Shown in pieces: positions 1 to 5,534 of a DNA stretch of 5,953 bases. Both the position numbers and the translations under genes were made by a program. Source of the DNA: Phycisphaerae bacterium SM23_33 (GTDB taxonomy: Bacteria; Planctomycetota; Phycisphaerae; SM23-33). Numbering within the stretch: the stretch's first letter is position 1; the number at the start of each line of letters is the position of its first letter. The DNA is taken from assembly GCA_001303665.1 (NCBI GenBank), contig LJUF01000227.1:1-5953 (forward strand), given 5' to 3'. Below the pieces are notes generated by a model. It searched no databases. It was not told the origin of the DNA and saw only the letters and a program-made list of their open reading frames with translations.

Positions 1-60
1 ACGAACCTGCCACGATTGCCCCCGCCGGAGGGGGTGAATTTCCGATCACGGGTCACGATG

Positions 61-84
61 CGTACGCGCGGCGTACGGTTTTTT
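61..84 (+). terminator. Terminator-like hairpin with T6 tail
   Basis: Bases 61-67 (CGTACGC) pair perfectly with 71-77 (GCGTACG) around a 3-base GCG loop. One G follows, then six T (79-84). This is the form of an intrinsic terminator reading on the plus strand, and it would close a gene lying left of the window, ahead of the apt promoter. A second, weaker hairpin (CCCCC 19-23 with GGGGG 30-34) has no T-run. Against the call: the stem is short, and CGTACG is self-complementary, so part of the pairing comes from a simple repeat. Confidence 0.45.
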
Positions 85-181
85 CCGCTTCGTCTGCTTA
101 TGTTGTCTGCACTTGGGCGTGATGGCCTTGCGCTGACGGCTCCCCGCGGGTCGGCGGGGCGGGAGCTGCGGCCTGCGGGTC

Positions 182-210
182 TCGACATGGGCGGCCCTCG
201 CCGGTACACT
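182..210 (+). promoter_or_regulatory. Candidate sigma-70-type promoter of apt
   Basis: TCGACA (182-187) matches the -35 consensus TTGACA at 5 of 6 positions. TACACT (205-210) matches TATAAT at 4 of 6. The spacer is exactly 17 nt. Transcription would begin near 217, leaving a leader of about 25 nt that contains the apt ribosome binding site. The spacing and position are good, but in GC-rich DNA one such match can arise by chance. Confidence 0.45.
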
Positions 211-242
211 CTGGCCTCCGCCGGCGGCGCAGAGGAGTTCTC

Positions 243-758
243 ATGGACCTGGAAGCGTATATTCGCGACGTCCCGGACTTCCCGAAGAAAGGCATCATCT
301 TCAAGGACATCACGCCGCTTCTGGCCGACGCGGCGGCGCTGGAGGAGGCGGTTCGCCGGCTGGGTCGACCGTATGAGGGCAAGGGCGTGCAGGTGGTGAC
401 CGGCATCGAGAGCCGCGGGTTCATCTTCGGCGGGGCGGTGGCGCGGCGACTGCGGGCCGGCTTCGTGCCGCTGCGGAAGCCGGGAAAGCTGCCCTATAAG
501 ACCGTCAAAAAAGAGTACGCCCTCGAGTACGGCACGGACGCGGTGGAGATCCACGCCGACGCCATCTCGCCCGGGCAGAAGGTGCTCATGCTGGACGACC
601 TGCTGGCCACCGGCGGGACGATGGCGGCGGCCTGCGAGCTGGTGGAGGGCCTGGGCGGTCGGATCGTGGGCGTGGCCTTCCTCATCGAGCTGTGCTTCCT
701 GAAGGGGCGCCAGAAGCTGCCCGGCTACGACATCCACACCTTGATCCGCGTGCCGTGA
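243..758 (+). CDS. apt: Adenine phosphoribosyltransferase
   Basis: Cytosolic purine-salvage enzyme that joins adenine and PRPP to give AMP and pyrophosphate. The 171-residue product has the usual length of bacterial APRT and reads through the whole family pattern. The N-terminus has PDFPKKGIIFKDITPLL (11-27). ESRGF (56-60) and the flexible-loop stretch RKPGKLPYKT (78-87) follow. The PRPP-binding motif VLMLDDLLATGGT is at 114-126, with the adjacent acidic pair D118-D119 and the TGGT loop. The ATG is preceded by GAGGAG (232-237) at a 5-nt spacing, which fixes the start. The gene stands alone on the plus strand behind its own candidate promoter and converges on the minus-strand operon with 22 nt between the stops. 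Nothing is missing or disrupted. Confidence 0.97.
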   Translation: MDLEAYIRDVPDFPKKGIIFKDITPLLADAAALEEAVRRLGRPYEGKGVQVVTGIESRGFIFGGAVARRLRAGFVPLRKPGKLPYKTVKKEYALEYGTDAVEIHADAISPGQKVLMLDDLLATGGTMAAACELVEGLGGRIVGVAFLIELCFLKGRQKLPGYDIHTLIRVP

Positions 759-760
759 CC

Positions 761-779
761 GGCGGCCGGGGTGGCCGTC
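761..779. terminator. Possible shared hairpin between convergent genes
   Basis: GGCGGCC (761-767) can pair with GGCCGTC (773-779) around a GGGGT loop, giving seven pairs including one G-U. It fills nearly all of the 22-nt gap between the apt stop and the stop of the opposing operon, where a bidirectional terminator would be expected. There is no T-run on either side, so intrinsic termination is doubtful. Confidence 0.25.
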
Positions 780-780
780 G

Positions 781-2175
781 CTACGGCGGGCCCTTGGGGG
801 CGCTAATCGCCTTGGAGTCTGCCAGCAGCTTCTTGAACCACGCTTCGCCACGTATGAACATCGCGTGCCCGTCGGCGAAGCCTACGTTGATGCCATCTCC
901 CCAGACGTCGTAGGCCTCGTAAAGCACGACCGTCTCGCTCGGCCGGCTGATCTGGCTGAGCGGCGGGGGCTGGATGTAAACGAGCCCGACCTCGCGAGCC
1001 GGCTGGGTGGCGGTGGCAGGCAGCGGGAAGCGCAGGTACGAGGCCGGGATCATCTTGGCACCGACCAGGGCCTCCAGGTTGGGAGGGAAATTGCCCTTGT
1101 GCTGATTGGCGTAGGCGTGGGCGGTCGCCAGGATGTGGCCGATCCTGCGCAGGCGGTTGACCCTAATGGCCCGCGCTCTGGCAGCGCGGAGCGGCGGTCC
1201 CAGGAGGTCGGAGATCACCGCGTCGAGCTGTTTGTCGTCCAGCGCCAGGGTGAGATGATCTCCGCTGACGGCCGGGGTGAGCGCCGCCGTCAGCTTCTGG
1301 ATTTCCGGCAGGTGCTTTCGCACGGCGTCGCTTTTGGCCAGGGCCGCGTACATGCCTTCCAGCGTCGCACTGAATGCCTTGGCCGAGGCGGCGTCCTGCG
1401 ATTGAATCACCACCCGCAGGGACAGTTTCGGGCGGGTGTCCAGGCCGACGGCGGCCCACATGACGCCGCGGGTGAGTGCCGTGCTCGGCCCGCCGCCGAG
1501 GGCGACCGGCAGCGTGGGCCTCAGCTCTTCGATGACCCGTCGCGTGTCGGCGGTGGGAAGCAGCAGGACCTGGACCGCAGCGTCGCCAGCGGCGGCGAAG
1601 GCCGCGCCCAGCTCGGGCCGCGGGACGGGGGCGGCCTGGCGGATGCGCTCCAGTTGGGCCCGGCTGCCGCCGACCATCGCGCCGTGCATCTGGGCCGTGG
1701 CGTGGACGATGGAGGACAGAGGCGATCCGGCCAAACGCTGCCGGCCAGGCTGCCAGCTGGCGGGCCCGTCCGCCCGGCCGCTGGCCAGCAGTCCGGCGAT
1801 GGCCCGGGCGTTGGCGCCATCGGCAAGCGGGACGAAGGCGAACGGGGGATCGTCGGGCAGGTCGGTGAGGTCCATGGAGAGGTACAGTTCGTCGGCCCCG
1901 GCCTTGACCAGTCCGGCCAGCCACGCCGACACGAGCTGCTTCTCCTTGGTTAATTCTTCGAAATCGGCGTCCATCGCCTGGCCGCCGATCCTGGCGATCG
2001 GGGCCCAGAGCGCGTCTACGTCGAGGCGATCGAGGTCCAGGCGGATGAGGGCGACCGTCTGGTCGTCGATGAACGCGGCGGCCTTGGCCCTGGCGGCGGG
2101 CTGGGGGTTTTCCGCGCCCCAGGTCGGCGCGGCGGCCAACGCGAGGCTCAAGATTAGTGGCACGGTTCTGGACAT
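781..2175 (-). CDS. Secreted protein with DUF1559-like C-terminal module
   Basis: 464 residues, function unknown. It begins with a signal peptide: a hydrophobic stretch at about 5-17, with likely cleavage near residue 21 (PTWGA/EN). The mature N-terminus, with DDQTVALIRLDLDRLDVDAL at about 37-56, leads into a long mixed alpha/beta region with no motif I recognise. From about 339 the sequence looks like a pseudopilin core: a helix (RRIGHILATAHAYANQ), then HKGNFPPNLEALVG, and at 431-440 VGFADGHAMF, the aspartate-glycine-histidine signature of the planctomycete DUF1559 family. The N-terminal pilin helix and prepilin cleavage site typical of that family are absent, so the module sits on a soluble exported protein. 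ATG 2175 has AGGAG seven bases upstream on the minus strand. It is the last operon gene, 25 nt after the previous stop. A surface or periplasmic role is inferred only. Confidence 0.85.
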   Translation of the reverse strand: MSRTVPLILSLALAAAPTWGAENPQPAARAKAAAFIDDQTVALIRLDLDRLDVDALWAPIARIGGQAMDADFEELTKEKQLVSAWLAGLVKAGADELYLSMDLTDLPDDPPFAFVPLADGANARAIAGLLASGRADGPASWQPGRQRLAGSPLSSIVHATAQMHGAMVGGSRAQLERIRQAAPVPRPELGAAFAAAGDAAVQVLLLPTADTRRVIEELRPTLPVALGGGPSTALTRGVMWAAVGLDTRPKLSLRVVIQSQDAASAKAFSATLEGMYAALAKSDAVRKHLPEIQKLTAALTPAVSGDHLTLALDDKQLDAVISDLLGPPLRAARARAIRVNRLRRIGHILATAHAYANQHKGNFPPNLEALVGAKMIPASYLRFPLPATATQPAREVGLVYIQPPPLSQISRPSETVVLYEAYDVWGDGINVGFADGHAMFIRGEAWFKKLLADSKAISAPKGPP

Positions 2176-2200
2176 TGGATATCTCCTGTGGCTGCGAGTC

Positions 2201-3625
2201 CTATTTGGTCAATGTCAGTTCGTACCGCAGTTCGTCGTCGGGTGACCCGCCCGGCGGGGCCGGGGCCTCAAGCATGACGGTGTCGCCGACGACCTTGTAG
2301 CCGAAGCCCTTGCCGGTTATCGGGTCGGCCGGGATGGGCACCAGTTGAATCTCGCTCAGCTCGGCCGGGGGCTGGCCGCCGTGGGCGGCGGCGTGCATCC
2401 GCACCGCCTCGATGCAGCGCAGCGCGGCGATCTTTCGGTCGAGCTTGGTCGTCAGGAAATACGCTCGCGACAGGGAAGGCAGCAGGGCCAGGAACGGGTT
2501 GCCTTTGTGCCGTTTGGTGGCCTCCTGGAGGACCACGGCGGAGCGCTCCATTCCGTCCCCGGCTTGCCAATAGGGCACGTTGAACCACTTGAAGATCTCA
2601 TCCCGGTTCTGCTCATAGACGTCCAGGCAATACGCGCCGATGACCTGCTGGACGGGCATGGCCTCGACCTCGGCGGGCTTGCTGCCTTGGGCGATGAGGA
2701 ACCGCTTGGCCCGGGGATACATGTACACGCTGACAGCCAGGTTTCTCAGGTCTGCCTCAGCCGGGGGGGCCTCCTCTGCCATCAGCTGCCACAGTCCGTT
2801 CATGACGGCTTGCCACTGCTGGGGCGTGAGCCCGGCCGGGCCGGGTTTGCGGAGCTGCGAAAAGTGCAGGTACAGGGTGGAGCGCTCGCACTCCATGGAG
2901 TCGCGGAGGCTCACGAACGGTCGCGGCAGCCCGGTCAGGGCCCAGTACAGGTTGGGCGAGCCCGGGGCCTGGATGAGGGTGTCGACCTGCTCCAGCAGCA
3001 CCGAGGCGATCGCCGTCCCCACCAGCGAGTGGATGAGCGTGGGGCCTGCGGCGAAGTGCCTGGCCATCGCCAACCCCGTCTGGAGTTCGTGGACGGCCTT
3101 GTCGCAGCGGCCGTCTGCGGTGTGCAGCCGGGCCTTCAGGCACAGCACCCTGGCCAGGGTCCGGTACTTGCTCATCGCCGGGATGATCAGCCGGTAGCCT
3201 TCGCTGCGGATGGGCAGGTCCCAGAGGCAGCGCTCGCGGCGGGCGGCCAGCTCGACCTGGCGCAACGCGGAGGAGTAGTGGTCAGTGGCGGAACGGATCT
3301 GCTCGCGTGGCAGCTTCTCCAGCGGCGTGCGGAGCCACTCGGAGATCTTCACCTCCCATTCGTGGGCCGCTTTGCCTGACGGGACATGCTGCTCCGCCAA
3401 GTAGTAGAGCTGGGCGGCGTTGCCGGGGGTCTGGTCCAGATACTCCGGCAGCAGTAGCCACGTGAGTGCCGGCCGGGGCTCGGCCGCGGGCGCGGCCTTG
3501 AGCCGGATGACCTCCGGCTGCGGCTCGGCCGGTTTCGTCTCAGCGAGAGAGCCTAACACCGCCTGGGCCGCGGCGGCGCCGGTGGCCCCCAGAATCGCCA
3601 ATAGGATCGTGGTGGCATGTCTCAT
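2201..3625 (-). CDS. Secreted helical protein of unknown function, ECF-sigma associated
   Basis: 474 residues; no named function recognised. A signal peptide occupies about residues 1-22 (hydrophobic TTILLAILGATGAAAA), followed by a proline/alanine-rich linker to about 52. The body is mainly helical, with a repeat-like helical stretch at about 150-220 (YRTLARVLCLKARLHTADG, then AVHELQTGLAMARHFAAGP). This is suggestive of TPR-like packing, but no clear repeat can be counted. Near the C-terminus (about 396-446), the pattern AVRMHAAAHGGQPPAEL followed by PIPADPITGKGFGYKV resembles the core of pseudopilin-like planctomycete proteins, where a proline-rich turn is followed by DPxTGKxxxY. The start codon overlaps the stop of the membrane-protein gene by 4 nt (ATGA). 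A GGAG lies upstream, so the two are probably translationally coupled. Cellular location is inferred from the signal peptide. Confidence 0.87.
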   Translation of the reverse strand: MRHATTILLAILGATGAAAAQAVLGSLAETKPAEPQPEVIRLKAAPAAEPRPALTWLLLPEYLDQTPGNAAQLYYLAEQHVPSGKAAHEWEVKISEWLRTPLEKLPREQIRSATDHYSSALRQVELAARRERCLWDLPIRSEGYRLIIPAMSKYRTLARVLCLKARLHTADGRCDKAVHELQTGLAMARHFAAGPTLIHSLVGTAIASVLLEQVDTLIQAPGSPNLYWALTGLPRPFVSLRDSMECERSTLYLHFSQLRKPGPAGLTPQQWQAVMNGLWQLMAEEAPPAEADLRNLAVSVYMYPRAKRFLIAQGSKPAEVEAMPVQQVIGAYCLDVYEQNRDEIFKWFNVPYWQAGDGMERSAVVLQEATKRHKGNPFLALLPSLSRAYFLTTKLDRKIAALRCIEAVRMHAAAHGGQPPAELSEIQLVPIPADPITGKGFGYKVVGDTVMLEAPAPPGGSPDDELRYELTLTK

Positions 3626-4107
3626 AGCTGTTCTCCACGCAGAAGGTCATTGAGGCGGAGCAGCGGAAACCTGGTCCGATCAGGGATGCCGGGCTGGGCG
3701 GCTGGACCTCGGGGCGCGGGCAGGGCGTCCAGCCCCTTGGCCAGCACCTCGTCCCGGAGCTTCAGGTAATAGGGCTCTCCCCGCCAGCGGCCCGGCTCCG
3801 GCGTGGCAATCGGTGCGGCCGGGGCCTCTGCGGGCACCGCTGGCGGCCGAGCAACCGTAACGTAAACCACCCGCTCGACCTCGCGCGGCGCCGGCCGGGC
3901 GTACAAAGCGGCGCTCAGTGCCGCCGCCAGTGCCACGGCCAGCGCCCCCGCCGCGCACTGCCAGAGACGGCTGCGTCGCCGCGCCGAGGTGCGGCCGGCC
4001 AGGAACATCAGCCGGTCGCGGTCGATCTTCGCGCTCGCCGGCCGCAGGGCCGCCAGGGCCTGCTCCAGTTCCCGCTCCGCCGGGCCTAATCGCTCTTGGT
4101 CTTGCAT
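3622..4107 (-). CDS. Single-pass membrane protein, putative anti-sigma factor
   Basis: 161 residues. A charged N-terminal region of about 48 residues includes ELEQALAALRPASAKIDRDR (13-32) and the basic SARRRSR, then one transmembrane segment at about 51-70 (CAAGALAVALAAALSAALYA). The proline/alanine-rich C-terminal part should lie outside the cytoplasm, since the basic cluster precedes the membrane segment. The gene overlaps the end of the sigma-factor gene by 22 nt and has GGGAG just before its ATG. Position and topology fit a membrane-bound regulator holding its cognate sigma factor, the usual partner of an ECF gene. It lacks the HxxxCxxC zinc motif of ZAS-type anti-sigma factors; its only cysteine, C51, is at the membrane boundary. 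If it is an anti-sigma factor it is of another type. It could instead be an unrelated membrane protein of the same operon. Confidence 0.87.
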   Translation of the reverse strand: MQDQERLGPAERELEQALAALRPASAKIDRDRLMFLAGRTSARRRSRLWQCAAGALAVALAAALSAALYARPAPREVERVVYVTVARPPAVPAEAPAAPIATPEPGRWRGEPYYLKLRDEVLAKGLDALPAPRGPAAQPGIPDRTRFPLLRLNDLLRGEQL

Positions 4108-4589
4108 GATTCTCCCATCCTCTGTCGTATCTGCGCCAACCCCGCGCGGTAGCGGCTGAACAGCGTCGAGACCGGCTCGCCCAGGACCTCACTGATCTCT
4201 TGCAGCGTCATGCCGCCCCAGATCCGCAGCAGGATGACCTCGCGCTGTTCTTCGGGCAGCCCCGTCACCGCGGCCTGGACCAACTTTGCGTCCATCAGAT
4301 CGTCCGGGCGGGCCTCAAACCAGTCGTGCCCTTCCGCGGCCAGGCGATGCTGCTGTTTCCGGCGCCGCCGCTGCCGGCGCAGCTCGTTCAGGGCTGCGTT
4401 CCGCACCGACCGGAACAGCCAGGCCTCGACACTGGCAGGCCTCCGCCGCTGCCGCATCAGGCGCACAAAGACGTCCTGCACGACGTCCTCGGCGGCGGCT
4501 GGCCCCAGCCATTGCCGGGCATACAGCAGCAGCGCCGGCCCGCAGGCGTCGAACCATTCACCCAGTTGTGCCGCGCCGATGGGCCCCAT
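4086..4589 (-). CDS. ECF-family RNA polymerase sigma factor
   Basis: 167 residues, the normal size for a two-domain extracytoplasmic-function (group IV) sigma factor, which directs core RNA polymerase to a small set of promoters. Region 2 spans about 8-75, with the core-binding stretch AAEDVVQDVFVRLMR (32-46) and the -10-recognition helix VEAWLFRSVRNAALNELRR (54-72). A basic linker follows. Region 4 spans about 103-157, with LPEEQREVILLRIWGGMTLQ (111-130) and the -35-binding helix-turn-helix EISEVLGEPVSTLFSRYRAG (131-150). There is no extra C-terminal domain. An in-frame TAG lies six codons before ATG 4589 and the next in-frame ATG is residue 45, inside region 2, so 4589 is the start. The Shine-Dalgarno is weak (GAAAGTGA). 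It is the first gene of the operon and overlaps the next gene. Autoregulation is suggested by the upstream promoter-like sequence. Confidence 0.94.
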   Translation of the reverse strand: MGPIGAAQLGEWFDACGPALLLYARQWLGPAAAEDVVQDVFVRLMRQRRRPASVEAWLFRSVRNAALNELRRQRRRRKQQHRLAAEGHDWFEARPDDLMDAKLVQAAVTGLPEEQREVILLRIWGGMTLQEISEVLGEPVSTLFSRYRAGLAQIRQRMGESCKTKSD

Positions 4590-4592
4590 CGG
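4576..4592 (-). promoter_or_regulatory. Inverted repeat enclosing the sigma-factor start codon
   Basis: Bases 4576-4583 and 4585-4592 form a perfect 8-bp inverted repeat about one central base. In the minus-strand transcript this folds as CCGAUGG, loop GGC, CCAUCGG: seven pairs, five of them G-C. The AUG start codon lies inside the 5' arm. Such a fold could lower translation initiation. Whether it matters in the cell is not shown by the sequence. Confidence 0.4.
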
Positions 4593-4605
4593 ATCACTTT
4601 CAACC

Positions 4606-4633
4606 TATAGACACCCGAGTGCAGGGGATTTCC
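4606..4633 (-). promoter_or_regulatory. Candidate ECF-type promoter of the sigma-factor operon
   Basis: On the minus strand GGAAATC (4633 to 4627) is followed after 15 nt by TCTATA (4611 to 4606). This resembles the GGAAC-type -35 and TCT-type -10 used by sigma-E-like ECF factors. The -10 ends 16 nt before the sigma-factor ATG, so the leader would be only about 10 nt. No equally good sigma-70 pair was seen on this strand. A sigma factor reading its own promoter is common in this class, but the recognition sequence of this particular factor is unknown. Confidence 0.4.
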
Positions 4634-4647
4634 GAAAGGAAATTCCC
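4624..4647. repeat. 24-bp imperfect inverted repeat in the divergent promoter region
   Basis: GGGGATTTCC (4624-4633) and GGAAATTCCC (4638-4647) are reverse complements at 9 of 10 positions around a central GAAA. The repeat lies midway between divergent genes starting at 4589 and 4796. Each arm also supplies the GGAAAT part of an outward-facing promoter-like sequence. It could be a dyad operator or two -35 elements placed back to back. Confidence 0.6.
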
Positions 4648-4690
4648 GCTGCGATGATTTTCTTGACTCGCACCGGTAGCATAGCACAAT
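4638..4690 (+). promoter_or_regulatory. Candidate promoter(s) of the CBM9-like gene
   Basis: Two overlapping readings are possible. An ECF-type reading is GGAAATT (4638-4644), 16 nt, TCTTGA (4661-4666), a near mirror image of the minus-strand promoter of the sigma gene. A housekeeping reading is TTGACT (4663-4668; 5 of 6 to TTGACA), 16 nt, CACAAT (4685-4690; 4 of 6 to TATAAT). Either leaves a leader of about 100-125 nt before the ATG at 4796. The two share bases, so dual control would also be possible. Confidence 0.4.
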
Positions 4691-4722
4691 TGCCACGCGG
4701 CGCGGTTTCCAGGGCGCTGCCT

Positions 4723-4732
4723 TGTCGCGACA
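4723..4732. promoter_or_regulatory. Perfect 10-bp palindrome, possible operator
   Basis: TGTCGCGACA is a perfect palindrome inside the leader of the CBM9-like gene, 64 nt before its ATG and downstream of both candidate promoters. A roadblock operator is possible. A single 10-bp palindrome is weak evidence, and I see no second copy in the region. Confidence 0.25.
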
Positions 4733-4795
4733 TTCTTGTACAGTGCTGAGGTGGTTGACGGAGCGGCGGGAATTGACAGGAAAGGAAGCCGATCC

Positions 4796-5458
4796 ATGGG
4801 TCAACAGAAGAGCTATCTGGTTCGCCGGGCGACGGGGCCGGTCAGGCTGGCGTGCGAGGACCCCTGCTGGGTCCAGGCCGACAGGCTCTCGATCAGCGAG
4901 TTCCCCTGGTATGAGTCCGGGCAGAAGCAGGGCACCGACGTGGCGCTGCTGTACGACGACGAGGCGATTTACGCCCTGTTCGTGTGCGAGGACCGGCACA
5001 TCCACGCGGTGGAGACGCGGCCGAACGGCAACGTGTACCTGGACAGTTGCGTGGAGCTCTTCGCGGCCCCGGCCCCGGACCGCGACGGCGGCTATTTCAA
5101 TTTCGAGGCCAACTGCTGCGGGACGGTCCACCTGGGCTTCGGCCCCGGGCGCCAGGGGCGTCGGCTGGCGCCTGAGTCCGTACTCGACCGGATTCGCGTG
5201 AAAACGTGCTTTCCGTTGCCGACGAAGCGGGAATCGGACGCCGACGACGGCTGGTGGCTGGCGGCAGCCATACCCTTCGCGGCCGTGGCCGAACTGGCGG
5301 ACTTCCCGGTGGCGGCGGGCCCGGAAGGCGTCTGGCGGGCCAATCTGTATCGCTGCGGCGGCAAGACCGACCCGCAGTACGCCTGCTGGAACCCGATACA
5401 ATGGGAAAAGCCGGACTACCATCGCCCGGAATTCTTCGGCACACTGGCGTTCGAGTAA
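4796..5458 (+). CDS. CBM9-like (carbohydrate-binding family 9-like) protein
   Basis: 220 residues from ATG 4796. An upstream in-frame ATG at 4736 would add 20 residues unlike the family and has no ribosome site. Codon 4796 has AGGAAAGGA (4778-4786) at a 9-nt spacing and is preferred. The whole chain looks like one beta-sandwich domain of the CBM9/DOMON kind: DVALLYDDEAIYALFVCED (48-66), YLDSCVELFAAP (81-92), YFNFEANCCGTVHLGF (100-115), and the C-terminal GVWRANLYRCGGK, CWNPI and PDYHRPEFFGTLAFE (178-220). The last is the strongest family resemblance. Relatives bind or are fused to enzymes acting on carbohydrates. There is no signal peptide, membrane segment or catalytic domain, so the protein may be cytosolic, which is unexpected for a glycan binder. 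It has nine cysteines. Divergent from the sigma-factor operon; gltX follows after 76 nt. The ligand cannot be inferred. Confidence 0.82.
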   Translation: MGQQKSYLVRRATGPVRLACEDPCWVQADRLSISEFPWYESGQKQGTDVALLYDDEAIYALFVCEDRHIHAVETRPNGNVYLDSCVELFAAPAPDRDGGYFNFEANCCGTVHLGFGPGRQGRRLAPESVLDRIRVKTCFPLPTKRESDADDGWWLAAAIPFAAVAELADFPVAAGPEGVWRANLYRCGGKTDPQYACWNPIQWEKPDYHRPEFFGTLAFE

Positions 5459-5496
5459 GAAGCACTCGACGGGAATACGCCGCACAGACGGCTGTA

Positions 5497-5523
5497 TGAC
5501 AGGGCGCTTTCCCTTATCTGTCA
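5497..5523 (+). promoter_or_regulatory. Inverted repeat just upstream of gltX
   Basis: TGACAG (5497-5502) pairs perfectly with CTGTCA (5518-5523). Further G-C pairs are possible inside the loop. It ends 11 nt before the gltX ATG and has no T-run, so it is not an ordinary terminator. It may be a leader hairpin or a binding site, or chance. I could not identify a convincing promoter for gltX in the 76-nt gap; it may be read through from the gene before it. Confidence 0.3.
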
Positions 5524-5534
5524 CCGGTTGAGCC

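Noticed and set aside
2..122. Possible tail of an upstream gene: one frame from base 2 stops at 35-37 and another from base 3 stops near 122.
   Set aside because: Too few residues to recognise a family or to choose between frames. Only the terminator-like hairpin hints at an upstream plus-strand gene.
139..166. GC-rich pairing in the region before apt (GCTCCC 139-144 with GGGAGC 161-166, or CCCCGC 142-147 with GCGGGG 154-159).
   Set aside because: Mutually exclusive stems in very GC-rich DNA, with no T-run and located upstream of the proposed transcription start. Probably chance.
16..399. An open frame on the plus strand reading through the apt promoter and into apt in another frame.
   Set aside because: It overlaps the conserved start of apt out of frame, is arginine-rich and low in complexity, and has no ribosome site.
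865..1953. A 362-codon open frame on the plus strand.
   Set aside because: Antisense to the 464-aa secreted protein, which has a signal peptide, a ribosome site and the FADGH signature. The plus-strand product is glycine/arginine-rich and unlike a folded protein.
2345..3379. A 344-codon open frame on the plus strand.
   Set aside because: Antisense to the 474-aa secreted protein; no ribosome site or family motif, and composition typical of a GC-driven shadow frame.
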